Shown: positions 20,229-34,095 of the stretch, in pieces | Numbering within the stretch: position 1 is the stretch's first letter | Layout: each line of letters starts with the position of its first letter | The notes under the pieces: model-generated | Told to the model about the DNA's origin: nothing | What the model saw: the letters and a program-made list of their open reading frames with translations, nothing else | Database searches by the model: none | Assembly: GCA_002793195.1 (NCBI GenBank) | Contig: PFPT01000044.1 | Coordinates: forward strand, 1-64,000 | Direction: 5' to 3' | DNA length: 64,000 nucleotides | DNA from: Gammaproteobacteria bacterium CG_4_10_14_0_2_um_filter_38_22 | GTDB lineage: Bacteria > Pseudomonadota > Gammaproteobacteria > Coxiellales > Coxiellaceae | Made by a program: the position numbers and the translations under genes

Positions 20229-21539
20229 ATGGCTCACGGATATCATGCATCTACTCACTCAACAGTAAACACACCTGCATCAGCAAATAGGCAATCCTGG
20301 TTGGTTGTCATGGTCGCCTCACTTTTTTTCTTTTATGAATTTATTCAAATGAATGTATTCGATTCAATTTCGATGTCATTAATGCATACTTTTCATATTG
20401 ATGCAGGAAAGCTCGGTGACTTATCTTCATTCTATTTTATTGCTAATGTGATTTTTTTATTTGTTGCCGGGATATTACTAGATCGATGCGCAACACGCCG
20501 CGTTATTTTAACTGCATTGGCAATCTGCATTATTGGAACAGGCGCATTTTCTCTAACCAGCACATTTTCTTTAGCCTGCTTTTTTCGTTTTTTAACTGGT
20601 ATCGGCAGTGCCTTTTGTTTTTTAAGCGTAATTCGTTTGGCTTCGCGCTGGTTTCCACCCAAACGCATGGGATTGGTGATTGGATTGGTATTAACGTCTG
20701 CCATGTTTGGCGGATGGGTTTCACAACGACCTATGGAAATGTTGGCACATGCAACACATTGGCGTACGGCACTGCAAATTGATACTGCTGTTGGCGTTAT
20801 TTTCTTTTTATTGATTTTCTTTATTGTAAAAGATTACCCTCCAACACATGAAAAAAAACATTTAGATGAACAAAATGCTCTTGATGCATTAGGTTATGTA
20901 AAAACATTACGCCTTGCATTTTTAAGACTGCAAAATTGGATGGGTGGTTTATATGTATGTTTTATGAATTTACCCGTTGGATTGCTGGGTGGATTGTGGG
21001 GTGTTTTATATTTAACAAATTCACACGGTATCTCACGTGCGGATGCATCAGATGTATCATCGATGTTATTTATTGGCACAATGATTGGATCTCCCATTGT
21101 TGGCTGGATTTCAGATAAAATTAAAAGACGTCGCCCACCTATGTTGGCAGGTGCTATGCTTTCTTTGGGCTTAATATCTGTTGTGGTTTTTCATTCTAAC
21201 CTATCATTTGAAACTTTATTTTGGCTGTTTTTGTTAATTGGTGTTTGCAGCAGCACACAAATTATTGGCTATCCTTTAGTTGCAGAAAACTCGATGCGTT
21301 TGGTAACCGCAATGTCAGTGAGTGTCGTGAATATTTCCGTGCAAGGTGGCAGTGCTATTTTCCAGCCTTTTTTTGGTTACTTATTAGATAAACGCATTTG
21401 GTTGCGCACTCATGAAATCTCTACCCACTTCGTTGCCAGTGATTTTACCTGGGCGATGTGGATATTCCCAATCGGTTTTGTGTTAGCTATCTTGCTTGTC
21501 TTTGCATTACCTGAAACACGCTGTAAACAAAAAGAATAA
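20229..21539 (+). CDS. MFS transporter (second of a tandem pair)
   Basis: 436-residue paralogue of the preceding gene: both share a LFFF(F/Y)EF.Q.N.F opening helix, a (A/V)AGILLDRCATRR loop, a RFLTG/RLLTG helix, a FASRWF/LASRWF segment, the DYPP(T/G) end of the sixth helix and GW(M/I)SDK. Start ATG 20229 has GAGG nine bases upstream. The pair arose by tandem duplication and diverged. Substrate unknown. Confidence 0.86.
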   Translation: MAHGYHASTHSTVNTPASANRQSWLVVMVASLFFFYEFIQMNVFDSISMSLMHTFHIDAGKLGDLSSFYFIANVIFLFVAGILLDRCATRRVILTALAICIIGTGAFSLTSTFSLACFFRFLTGIGSAFCFLSVIRLASRWFPPKRMGLVIGLVLTSAMFGGWVSQRPMEMLAHATHWRTALQIDTAVGVIFFLLIFFIVKDYPPTHEKKHLDEQNALDALGYVKTLRLAFLRLQNWMGGLYVCFMNLPVGLLGGLWGVLYLTNSHGISRADASDVSSMLFIGTMIGSPIVGWISDKIKRRRPPMLAGAMLSLGLISVVVFHSNLSFETLFWLFLLIGVCSSTQIIGYPLVAENSMRLVTAMSVSVVNISVQGGSAIFQPFFGYLLDKRIWLRTHEISTHFVASDFTWAMWIFPIGFVLAILLVFALPETRCKQKE

Positions 21540-21560
21540 TAGACTTACGTGATTACAAAC

Positions 21561-23765
21561 TCATCTCAAGTTTGCAAATTGCAAAATTAACCATTTTGCA
21601 CCATGACCATCAAACTTAATTTGCACGCGCGCAGAATCACCAGCGCCTTCTGCATCCACAATAATACCTTGGCCAAATTTATCATGCGTGACACGTTGAC
21701 CAATTGAAAAACCAGAATCGTTTTGCTTCGGTTGCGTTACTTTATCTTTTTTTGGAAAGCGTTTTGTAAAGTAGCTCGAATTTTCAACGCCATAGGCGCT
21801 GGCTTTTGATACGGTTAATTTTGGACGTACATGATGCATCAGCTGCTCAGGAATTTCCGAAAGGAAACGGGAAGGCGCATGATAATGTCCTTGCCCATGC
21901 ATATGCCGATACTCTGCGCAGCTTAAAAATAATTTTTTCATCGCTCGCGTCATACCCACATAACACAAACGTCGCTCTTCTTCTAATCCATCACGTTCAT
22001 TAATCGACATTTGATGTGGAAATAATTGTTCTTCCATACCCACCATAAAAACAACCGGGAACTCAAGGCCTTTTGCAGCATGCAAGGTCATCAAGCTCAC
22101 ACAATCTGTTTGTTCATCGGCTTGCTGCATCCCCGTTTCTAAAACGACTTCAGCTAGAAATGCCTCGATTTCTGACAAGTTAGGTTGCTCACTGGAAACC
22201 ACAAATTCAGCTGTTGCTGTAATTAACTCTTTTAAATTTTCAACACGTGACAATCCTTTTTCAGATTTGTCTTCTTTGTGTGATTGCAATAATCCACTGC
22301 GAATTAACATTAAGTCGACTACTTCAGCTAATTTTAAGTGTTTGCTTTCAGTACTTAACTGATCAATCATTGTTATAAAATAATCTAGCGCGGCATGTGC
22401 ACGCGCTGAAAATAAATTGGTATCAATGCAATGACGTGTTGTTTCCCATAATGAAGCATTATTTTCACGTGCTAATTCACGTATTTTGGCTAACGTGGTT
22501 TGTCCAATGCCACGCGTTGGGGTATTAATCACACGCTCAAATGCAGCATCATCATGACGATTAACCATTAATCGTAAGTAACTTAATGCGTCTTTGATCT
22601 CAGCACGCTCAAAAAATCGAAATCCACCATAAATACGATAAGCTATTTTTGCTTCTAATAACGCTTCTTCTAGTACGCGAGACTGTGCGTTAGATCGATA
22701 CAAAATTGCAAAATCATTTAATGAATACACATCGCGCGATAAACTTTTAATTTCAGAAACAACCTGTGATGCTTCTTCACGTTCATTGAACGCTTCAAAC
22801 AGGTTGATCAAGTCACCTTCATCGCCTGATGTCCATAGTGTTTTTCCCATGCGGTTTTTATTTTTTTCAATTACGGCGTTTGCTGCGTTGAGAATGGTTT
22901 TAGTTGAACGGTAGTTCTGCTCTAATCGAATAGTGTGGGCATTTTTAAAATCACGCGAAAAATGTTGGATGTTTTTAACTTGCGCACCACGCCAACTATA
23001 AATTGACTGGTCATCATCACCCACTGCCATCATAAAAGATTTTGAACCCGTCAATACTTTCAACCAACGATATTGAATGTGATTTGTATCTTGAAACTCA
23101 TCCACCAAAATATGCGAAAAACGCTGCTGATAATGAGATCGAATATTTTCATTGTTTTGTAGCAACTCATAGGAACGCAATAATAACTCAGTAAAATCAA
23201 CCAAACCTGAACGCTGACAAACCGATTCATATTCTGAGTAAACTTGCTGGAATTTTTCAGTGGTATAATCCAATGCATCCGTGATTTGATTGGCGCGCAC
23301 GCCTTTTTCTTTATGATTATTAATGTACCATTGCGATTGTTTCGGTTCCCATTTTTTTTCATCCAATGCCATTGCACGATGAATACGCTTAATCAGTCGC
23401 AGTTGATCTTCGCTATCAATAATTTGAAAGGTTTGTGGTAATTGCGCTTCAAGAAAGTGCGTACGCAATAATCGATGTGATAATCCATGAAATGTGCCAA
23501 CCCACATGTGATTTACTGGAATGCCACGTAATTTTTCAATACGACCACGCATTTCAGCTGCTGCTTTATTGGTAAAAGTTACCGCTAAAATTTCATACGG
23601 TGACACCTGATATTTTTCCATCAAGTAAGCAATACGATGTACTAATACGCGTGTTTTACCACTCCCAGCACCTGCCAATACCAGCAAATGTTGCAACTCT
23701 GCTGTCACCGCTTCGCACTGCGCCGTGTTTAAAGACTGGGTAATGTCATTGTGTGATTTTGTCAT
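21561..23765 (-). CDS. uvrD: DNA helicase II (UvrD)
   Basis: Superfamily 1A 3'-5' helicase for mismatch and nucleotide-excision repair. 734 residues (720 in E. coli). Motif I AGAGSGKTRVLVHR, motif II LVDEFQDTN, motif III VGDDDQSIYSWRGA and motif VI VGMTRA are intact. The C-terminal Tudor-like domain (IGQRVTHDKFGQGIIV, ending LQFANLR) is the RNA-polymerase-interacting module of UvrD/PcrA. The gene converges with the second transporter. Confidence 0.96.
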   Translation of the reverse strand: MTKSHNDITQSLNTAQCEAVTAELQHLLVLAGAGSGKTRVLVHRIAYLMEKYQVSPYEILAVTFTNKAAAEMRGRIEKLRGIPVNHMWVGTFHGLSHRLLRTHFLEAQLPQTFQIIDSEDQLRLIKRIHRAMALDEKKWEPKQSQWYINNHKEKGVRANQITDALDYTTEKFQQVYSEYESVCQRSGLVDFTELLLRSYELLQNNENIRSHYQQRFSHILVDEFQDTNHIQYRWLKVLTGSKSFMMAVGDDDQSIYSWRGAQVKNIQHFSRDFKNAHTIRLEQNYRSTKTILNAANAVIEKNKNRMGKTLWTSGDEGDLINLFEAFNEREEASQVVSEIKSLSRDVYSLNDFAILYRSNAQSRVLEEALLEAKIAYRIYGGFRFFERAEIKDALSYLRLMVNRHDDAAFERVINTPTRGIGQTTLAKIRELARENNASLWETTRHCIDTNLFSARAHAALDYFITMIDQLSTESKHLKLAEVVDLMLIRSGLLQSHKEDKSEKGLSRVENLKELITATAEFVVSSEQPNLSEIEAFLAEVVLETGMQQADEQTDCVSLMTLHAAKGLEFPVVFMVGMEEQLFPHQMSINERDGLEEERRLCYVGMTRAMKKLFLSCAEYRHMHGQGHYHAPSRFLSEIPEQLMHHVRPKLTVSKASAYGVENSSYFTKRFPKKDKVTQPKQNDSGFSIGQRVTHDKFGQGIIVDAEGAGDSARVQIKFDGHGAKWLILQFANLR

Positions 23766-23831
23766 GCGGGCATTGTACCGGAATTCAAAGCAGCCTAGAA
23801 ATTTTTTTTAACTTTTCGAGTCATTTAACCT

Positions 23832-25046
23832 TTATGGGACATCGGTCCCTGTCAATTGATCAACCAAAAAAGCAGCCAATGGAAAGGAACAGGTGAATGC
23901 GGGAGAAACGGCATTTAATACATGCAAAGAATAATCATCTTGCTCAAAACAAAAATCAGTTACCAGCGTATCATTCCGTGTGTCGACTAATTGTGCACGA
24001 ATACCTGGCTTTCCCCATTGTTTATAGTTTCTCGCGGAAAAATCATTCAACATATAAGCTGCTTGATTGGCCATACATTTTTTATTGTATTTTTTTAATT
24101 CTTGGATCGCTATTTTTCTAAAATGAAACTGGTTTTTTGCGAATAGAATAACTTCTCTTTTTAAAATTGACACCAGTTCACTTGCCGAAAAACGATTCCC
24201 AACATGATATTGTTCTCGCCAAAATGCAGGCATTGCAGTCGGTCCAATTTTAATTTTACCATCCACAGTAATCGTAAAATGCACGCCCAAAAAAGGATAA
24301 TTCAAATCGGGTACCGGATAAACATGTGTTTTTAATGCGCCTACTTTTTCATCTGAATATAAATACAAACCTTTAAAAGGCACGATATCGTAATGCAAAC
24401 TAAATCCAAATTGTTTTGCGATTTTATCCGCATAGAGGCCTGCTGCATTAATCACAAAGCCAGCAGATCGTTTTCTCTTGTTGGTAATAATCATTTTTGT
24501 TTTTTTATCATGATTAAGATATTTTTCACCGAATGAAAAGCGTATGCCTTGTTTTTCTGCTTTTTTTACTAATGATTGCATGACTTCTGTTGGATTCACT
24601 GATGCGGTATCGGGTGAAAATATTGCTTTTTCACAGGTTCGAACGCGCGGTTCAATTTTTTTGGCCTCATTTTCTGATATTAAATCAAGACGCACACCAT
24701 TTTTTACGCCGCGATCATATAACATTTTTAATGCGCTCAGCTCAGATGCATCTTTTGTGATCACCAGTTTTCCGTTTTGATTTATTTTTAGGTTGTTTTC
24801 AAGACAATACCTTTTCATTGCGCGATTACCATCGCGACAAAAGCGTGCCTTTAAACTATCGGCTGTGTAGTAAAATCCTGCATGTAATACACCACTATTT
24901 CGACCACTTGCATGAAAACCGGCAATAGATTCTTTCTCAATGATCAGAATGTTTTGTTCTGGAAATCGTTTTTTTATTTCTAAAGCCACTGTGACGCCTA
25001 AAATACCCGCGCCAATAATAACAACATCGTCGTTTATTTTTTTCAC
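23832..25046 (-). CDS. lhgO: L-2-hydroxyglutarate oxidase/dehydrogenase
   Basis: FAD-dependent oxidoreductase of the DAO superfamily that returns L-2-hydroxyglutarate to 2-oxoglutarate and passes electrons to the quinone pool. The N-terminal dinucleotide-binding motif is IIGAGILGVTVALEI, followed by IEKESIAGFHASGRNSGVLHAGFYY, the family hallmark. 404 residues (422 in E. coli). Monocistronic between uvrD and divergent trpS. Confidence 0.9.
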   Translation of the reverse strand: MKKINDDVVIIGAGILGVTVALEIKKRFPEQNILIIEKESIAGFHASGRNSGVLHAGFYYTADSLKARFCRDGNRAMKRYCLENNLKINQNGKLVITKDASELSALKMLYDRGVKNGVRLDLISENEAKKIEPRVRTCEKAIFSPDTASVNPTEVMQSLVKKAEKQGIRFSFGEKYLNHDKKTKMIITNKRKRSAGFVINAAGLYADKIAKQFGFSLHYDIVPFKGLYLYSDEKVGALKTHVYPVPDLNYPFLGVHFTITVDGKIKIGPTAMPAFWREQYHVGNRFSASELVSILKREVILFAKNQFHFRKIAIQELKKYNKKCMANQAAYMLNDFSARNYKQWGKPGIRAQLVDTRNDTLVTDFCFEQDDYSLHVLNAVSPAFTCSFPLAAFLVDQLTGTDVP

Positions 25047-25132
25047 AATTCATCCATTTGCACTTTATTTTTGGGCCATTTTATCGTTTTAAAAACACAC
25101 AACGCAATGAAAAACTATTTTTAACACCTGTA

Positions 25133-25161
25133 TTGACTGAGACGCGCAAAAACAGCATGAT
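25133..25161 (+). promoter_or_regulatory. sigma-70-like promoter for trpS
   Basis: TTGACT (25133-25138) and CATGAT (25156-25161) with a 17-base spacer, 39 bases before the trpS ATG. Confidence 0.4.
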
Positions 25162-25200
25162 TAACCCACGTTTTTATCATTATGTGTTAATGAGATCTTT

Positions 25201-26259
25201 ATGAAAAAACCGCGCTTGCTTACGGGCGATACCCCAACAGGAAAACTCCATTTAGGTCACTGGGTTGGCTCGCTTGAAAATCGCGTGGCCCTACAAGATA
25301 AATATGACTGCTATTTTTTGTTAGCAAACCCACATGCATTTTCTACCAAAGCAGATAAACCACAAGCCATTCATGATAGCGTACTTGATATTGTGCTCGA
25401 CTACTTAGCTGCGGGAATTGACCCCAAGAAAAGCTGTATCTTTTTAGAATCAGATATTCCTGCTATTTTTGAATTGGCAACTTACTTTAGCATGATCATT
25501 TCATATCCCCGATTAATGCGAAACCCCACAATTAAAGATGAAATTCGTGACAAACAACTTGCTGATCAATATTCAATGGGGTTTTTGTTTTATCCTATTT
25601 TACAAGTTGCCGATATTTTAGCTTTTCGCGCTGATCTTGTTCCAGTTGGTGAAGATCAAGCGGCCCATTTAGAATTAACGCGAGAAACAGCGCGTAAATT
25701 TAATCAGCTTTATTGTGGTGTTGATGCCCATTTAAAAGATGAAGACAATATCAAAGCGGGTGGGTTGTTCCCCATTCCAGAAATGATGTTGGGTCGCACT
25801 AAAAAATTAATTGGTTTAGGTGCGCCCAACGCAGAAGGTACTTTACTCAAGATGAGCAAATCTTTAAATAATTCCATTTTGCTCAGCGATGATGCTGAGA
25901 CTGTACGCAAAAAAATTATGGGTATGTATACAGATCCAAAACGACTGCGCGCAACAGATCCGGGTGAAGTAGAAAATAATCCACTCTGGATTTTTCATGA
26001 TGTTTTTACTCAAGATAAAAAATGGGTGTTAGAAGCAAAAGAAAAGTATCAAGCTGGAAAAATTGGCGATGTAGACTGCAAGAAAAAATTAATCGAATCC
26101 ATTATGACCTTATTAGAGCCCATACAAAAACGTCGCAAAGCGTTACTGGGCAATGAAGATTATATTTTATCCGTAATACGCGAAGGAGCAGAAAAGGCCA
26201 ATATGATTGCAAATAAAACATTGCAGGATGCAAAAGTATTTATCAAACAGTGTTATTAA
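25201..26259 (+). CDS. trpS: tryptophanyl-tRNA synthetase
   Basis: Class I synthetase that charges tRNA-Trp. The adenylate motifs are HLGH (in TPTGKLHLGHWVGS) and KMSKS (in LLKMSKSLNNS). 352 residues against 334 in E. coli, within the range of longer bacterial forms. Start ATG 25201 follows GAGATCTTT. Confidence 0.96.
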   Translation: MKKPRLLTGDTPTGKLHLGHWVGSLENRVALQDKYDCYFLLANPHAFSTKADKPQAIHDSVLDIVLDYLAAGIDPKKSCIFLESDIPAIFELATYFSMIISYPRLMRNPTIKDEIRDKQLADQYSMGFLFYPILQVADILAFRADLVPVGEDQAAHLELTRETARKFNQLYCGVDAHLKDEDNIKAGGLFPIPEMMLGRTKKLIGLGAPNAEGTLLKMSKSLNNSILLSDDAETVRKKIMGMYTDPKRLRATDPGEVENNPLWIFHDVFTQDKKWVLEAKEKYQAGKIGDVDCKKKLIESIMTLLEPIQKRRKALLGNEDYILSVIREGAEKANMIANKTLQDAKVFIKQCY

Positions 26260-26315
26260 TTTTTTCTGGAATATCCGCTATAAGCAAGCAACAACGTATT
26301 CTAAAATCGGTATAA

Positions 26316-26345
26316 CACCCTATCAAAAACTTATCTGACAGGGTG
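26316..26345. terminator. hairpin between convergent trpS and ahcY
   Basis: CACCCTATCA (26316-26325) pairs with TGACAGGGTG (26336-26345), ten positions with a single A-C mismatch and a ten-base loop. T-rich sequence follows on the plus strand. It probably serves as a terminator for one or both genes. Confidence 0.5.
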
Positions 26346-26365
26346 AATATATCTTTATTTTAAGA

Positions 26366-27709
<1,344 letters not shown>

Positions 27710-27748
27710 TCATTTAATTTAACTGCTTTGCAAAATAAATTCTGATAC

Positions 27749-28900
27749 TTAACTTTGTTTTAATAAAACGGCTTTGTCTGTTTTTTCCCAACTTAAATTC
27801 AGCTCATTGCGACCAAAATGGCCGTAGGCAGCTGTTTGAAAATAAACTGGCTTTAACAAATCAAGCATTTCAATAATTGCGTGTGGACGTAAATCAAAAT
27901 GCTTCTTAACCAGCTCAGCAATATGATCTTCAGGAATTTTATGCGTACCAAATGTTTCAACTAAAATAGAAGTTGGATTTGAAACGCCAATTGCATAGGA
28001 AATTTGCACTTCACAACGGTCAGCCAAACCAGCAGCAATAATGTTTTTTGCAACATATCGTGCTGCATAGGCTGCAGAACGATCTACTTTTGAAGGATCT
28101 TTTCCAGAAAAACAGCCTCCGCCATGACGCGCCATACCACCATACGTATCTACAATGATTTTTCTACCCGTCAATCCACAATCACCAACTGGACCACCAA
28201 TAACAAATCGTCCTGTTGGATTAATAAAATATTTTGTTTCTTTATGTAGCCATTTTTCTGGAATAACTGGCTTAATAATGGTTTCCATTACCGCTTCTTG
28301 CAAAGATTTTTGGTCAATTTCAGGATCATGTTGCGTTGACAACACAATGCAATCAACCGCTATTGGTTTCTTATTTTCATAACGGAGTGTAATTTGACTT
28401 TTAGCATCTGGACGCAACCAAGGCAACAGCCCTGATTTTCTTACTTCAGATTGTTTTTTTACCAACCGATGCGCATAAACAATCGGAGCGGGCATTAATT
28501 CATCCGTTTCATTTGTTGCATACCCAAACATCAAACCTTGATCACCTGCACCCATATCTTTGTCTTCACGATGATCAACCCCTAGCGCGATATCAGGTGA
28601 CTGTTTACCTATTGCGGAAACAACGGCACATGCTTCACTATCAAACCCATAACTGGGATTATCATACCCAATATCTTTTATGGTTTGACGTGCAATTTGC
28701 TCCATATCAACCCATGCGGTTGTCGTGATTTCACCCGCGATCATAACCATGCCATTTTTAATCATTGTTTCACAGGCGACTCGCGCAAACTTATCCTTTT
28801 CTAGTATCGCATCTAACACAGCGTCCGAGATTTGATCAGCAATCTTATCGGGATGGCCTTCGGAAACTGACTCTGATGTAAAAATTTGGTTACTTGACAT
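27749..28900 (-). CDS. metK: S-adenosylmethionine synthetase
   Basis: Makes SAM from ATP and methionine. Motifs [14 protein letters not shown], the ATP-site [12 protein letters not shown] and the P-loop-like [16 protein letters not shown] are intact. I choose the ATG at 28900 ([15 protein letters not shown]), which has GAGGGAAAAT directly upstream, rather than 28921; this gives 383 residues (384 in E. coli). First gene of the metK-ahcY operon. Confidence 0.97.
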   Translation of the reverse strand: MSSNQIFTSESVSEGHPDKIADQISDAVLDAILEKDKFARVACETMIKNGMVMIAGEITTTAWVDMEQIARQTIKDIGYDNPSYGFDSEACAVVSAIGKQSPDIALGVDHREDKDMGAGDQGLMFGYATNETDELMPAPIVYAHRLVKKQSEVRKSGLLPWLRPDAKSQITLRYENKKPIAVDCIVLSTQHDPEIDQKSLQEAVMETIIKPVIPEKWLHKETKYFINPTGRFVIGGPVGDCGLTGRKIIVDTYGGMARHGGGCFSGKDPSKVDRSAAYAARYVAKNIIAAGLADRCEVQISYAIGVSNPTSILVETFGTHKIPEDHIAELVKKHFDLRPHAIIEMLDLLKPVYFQTAAYGHFGRNELNLSWEKTDKAVLLKQS

Positions 28901-29171
28901 ATTTTCCCTCGCGTAAAACAAGCCTTTCGGTTACAGTATGAAAGAATGGAACCATCGGGATAATAAAGCATTTTTAGGTAAATTGCACTTCGCTAAAAAT
29001 TCAGTTCTCCCAAAACAACAAGAGGAAAGTTTTTACTGAAAAAATCACATTGAACAACACAATAATAACAGCGTGTTTTTCATACATCGTAATTCATAAA
29101 GCCTGCTAGACGTGAAGTTCCGTGTGGAAACACAAACGGATAAATGCAACCAATTGATTATAAAGGTTTTT

Positions 29172-30275
29172 ATGTCTATCGTGACTTTACAAATCAGCAA
29201 TCTCAGAAATATCACTTCCGCTAGTATTGAATGCTCCAAGCATTTTAATTTATTTTTTGGCGACAATGGCGCCGGAAAAACAAGCATTCTGGAAGCGGTT
29301 CATTGTCTTAGCATGGGAAAGTCTTTTAGAACAAGCAGTCAAGAACATATTATTCATCACGGAGAAAATGCTTTTGCGCTTTTTATCAACTTTCTTCATA
29401 ACAACGCAAAAATTCCTATTGGCATTCAACGATCACGTGATGGCAATACAAAAATTAGAATTAATGAAGAAAGCTTATCATCTGCTACAGCAATTTCATC
29501 TTATTTACCTGTTCAATTCATTGGATCAGCAAGTCATAGAATCTTAACAGACGGTCCAAAATCACGTCGTCAATTCTTAGATTGGGGGCTTTTTTATACT
29601 CAACCTGCATTTTTTCAGGCTTGGAAATCATTTCAAAAATGCTTGCATCATAAAAATGCTGCATTAAAAGCACACGCCCCACAAGATGAAATTGCTGTAT
29701 GGAATAACGAACTTGCAATTACTGGCACTGCACTGCATGAAATGAGAGAACAATATATTCAACAATTTTTACCCTTTTTTAAAGATATTATGTCTGTTTT
29801 ACTTAAAGAAGTTGACATTCAGCTCAGCTATTCAGCGGGCTGGGATTCCAAAACTTCTTTAATTTCGGCTTTATCAAAAAATATGTTTCGAGAATATCAT
29901 CTTGGTTATACTTTGCATGGCCCGCATCGCGCAGATTTAATCGTTTCTGTTGATAACTTGCCCGCGCAAGAAGTTTTGTCTCAAGGTCAACAAAAATTAG
30001 TTGCTTATGCCTTGCGTTTATCTCAAGGATTACACTTTCAGTCTTTAACGAGCCGCTCACCTATTTATTTGATCGACGATCTTCCGTCTGAGTTGGATGC
30101 GACTAAACGCTCGCTTGTAACCAATATTTTATCGACAATCGAAGCTCAAGTGTTCATCACCGGTATTAAGTCAACTGATCTTGAGCAAATTCTAATGTTA
30201 AATCATACAAATCGGATGTTTCACGTGAAACATGGTGTAATTTCAAACTATCTGTCAGAAAAATGTTTCACGTGA
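29172..30275 (+). CDS. recF: DNA replication and repair protein RecF
   Basis: SMC-like ATPase of the RecFOR pathway that loads RecA at gaps. Walker A GDNGAGKTSILEAV, the ABC signature LSQGQQKLVAYAL and Walker B IYLIDDLPSELD are present. I start at ATG 29172 (MSIVTLQISNLRN), giving 367 residues (357 in E. coli). The 3' end is unusual: the last 60 bases carry two ParB-binding palindromes, one read as MFHVKH and the other spanning the stop codon, so the C-terminus is shaped by these sites. It is separated from gyrB by about 750 bases. Confidence 0.96.
   Translation: MSIVTLQISNLRNITSASIECSKHFNLFFGDNGAGKTSILEAVHCLSMGKSFRTSSQEHIIHHGENAFALFINFLHNNAKIPIGIQRSRDGNTKIRINEESLSSATAISSYLPVQFIGSASHRILTDGPKSRRQFLDWGLFYTQPAFFQAWKSFQKCLHHKNAALKAHAPQDEIAVWNNELAITGTALHEMREQYIQQFLPFFKDIMSVLLKEVDIQLSYSAGWDSKTSLISALSKNMFREYHLGYTLHGPHRADLIVSVDNLPAQEVLSQGQQKLVAYALRLSQGLHFQSLTSRSPIYLIDDLPSELDATKRSLVTNILSTIEAQVFITGIKSTDLEQILMLNHTNRMFHVKHGVISNYLSEKCFT
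30217..30232. other. parS site 1 (ParB binding)
   Basis: TGTTTCACGTGAAACA, a perfect 16-bp palindrome identical to the conserved bacterial parS sequence. It lies in the recF coding region and is translated as part of MFHVKH. ParB loads here, spreads and directs origin segregation with ParA and SMC. Confidence 0.93.
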
Positions 30276-30279
30276 AACA
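30264..30279. other. parS site 2 (ParB binding)
   Basis: A second perfect TGTTTCACGTGAAACA, 47 bases from the first. It spans the recF stop codon (TGA at 30273-30275). Confidence 0.93.
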
Positions 30280-30530
30280 TCTCGGCGATATCAAGAATAA
30301 AAACACAGCACAGTAATGCGTAAGTTTAAAAAAACGTAAAATCACAAAAAGCCAAAACAAAATCGCGCTTACAAAACAAGTCTCGAAGTCACGTTTTTCA
30401 AATAACTTCGGGAATCATCAGTCCGCTTTTGTCTGTTTCTCAATTAATGTGTTTAAGCTTCTTAAAATTTACGTCATGAGTTGCTTGAATAACAAAATCA
30501 AAGTGGATCAGGCTAAGGCAAGAACTATAA

Positions 30531-30680
30531 AGACAGATAAAGACAGATAAAGACAGATAAAGACAGATAAAGACAGATAAAGACAGATAAAGACAGATAA
30601 AGACAGATAAAGACAGATAAAGACAGATAAAGACAGATAAAGACAGATAAAGACAGATAAAGACAGATAAAGACAGATAA
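30531..30680. repeat. perfect 10-bp tandem repeat, 15 copies
   Basis: The unit AGACAGATAA occurs 15 times head-to-tail without a single change, flanked by degenerate copies (AGAACTATAA before, AGTATTTTAA after). The period is close to one DNA helical turn, so every copy presents the same face. It lies about 250 bases from the parS pair and 300 bases upstream of the gyrB promoter. Confidence 0.97.
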
Positions 30681-30950
30681 AGTATTTTAAATGCTTTTTC
30701 TATGCAAAACAAAGCAATGGGTGTTATTTCAAAAAAACACGCAGCATTTACCCGGACAAACATATTGTGTTTTACAAAACCACTCACTAAAACCCAATTC
30801 TTCCAACATAGAAAATCAAGTGAGCTAGAGTGGCTTTAGGAAGCGCAAACAGATCTGTTTTTTGCATCAAAAATAGCGATGATTAAAATTGATTTAGACA
30901 AAAAAGGCGAAGTCCAAAATAACCTGCTTTTATCTTAAAAAATATATTAA

Positions 30951-33461
<2,511 letters not shown>

Positions 33462-33528
33462 CATTTAGCATTCATAATAGAAGCGCCAACGAAAAGTAAG
33501 CGCAAAAATAAATTATACGGCTACAGGC

Positions 33529-34095
33529 ATGCCTAAAAAAAAACCTTCTGAACTTCGTATTATTGCGGGACAATTTCGCAGCCGAAAAATAGTGTTTTTT
33601 GAAGAAGACGGATTGCGCCCAACACACAATCGTATTCGAGAAACACTTTTTAACTGGCTGGCACCTTATATTGAAAATAGCGTCTGCTTAGATGCCTTTG
33701 CGGGTAGTGGTGCTCTGGGGTTTGAAGCTTTATCACGTGGCGCAAAGCAGGTAACTTTTTGTGACTTATCAAGAAACATTATTCAAGTATTAAAAGAGAA
33801 TGCAACGACCTTAAAAATTACAAATGCAGATTTTATTCAAGGTGATTTTGTAAAACAAAACATATTGCAGAATAAATTTGACGTGGTTTTTCTCGACCCT
33901 CCTTTTCAAAAGGAAGCATTATTACCGGCTTGTGAATTCATCATGACCCATCAATTATTAAATCCACATGCACAGCTTTATTTGGAATTTAAAAAAAAAT
34001 CGATTGATTTGTCTCAACTCCCCAAAAACTGGGTGATCAAAAAACACAAAGAAACCGGCACAATTGAATACCTGTTGTGTGAATTTTTAGGATAA
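33529..34095 (+). CDS. rsmD: 16S rRNA (guanine-966 N2)-methyltransferase
   Basis: SAM-dependent methyltransferase acting on assembled 30S. Opening LRIIAGQFRSRKI, the SAM motif LDAFAGSGALGFEALSRGA and the catalytic LDPPF (N/DPPY type) are intact. 188 residues (198 in E. coli). It overlaps the convergent M16 peptidase gene by nine bases. Confidence 0.95.
   Translation: MPKKKPSELRIIAGQFRSRKIVFFEEDGLRPTHNRIRETLFNWLAPYIENSVCLDAFAGSGALGFEALSRGAKQVTFCDLSRNIIQVLKENATTLKITNADFIQGDFVKQNILQNKFDVVFLDPPFQKEALLPACEFIMTHQLLNPHAQLYLEFKKKSIDLSQLPKNWVIKKHKETGTIEYLLCEFLG

Noticed and set aside
28938-29039. 33-codon frame starting MKEWNHRDNK between metK and recF
   Set aside because: Reads plausibly but has no ribosome site, no neighbour support and is too short to separate from chance.
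30531-30680. CRISPR array
   Set aside because: The repeats are 10 bp and contiguous; there are no spacers.
30440-30787. Open minus-strand frame with LYLSLSVFIC repeats
   Set aside because: Created by the 10-bp tandem repeat being read in three phases; no ribosome site and a nonsense flank composition.
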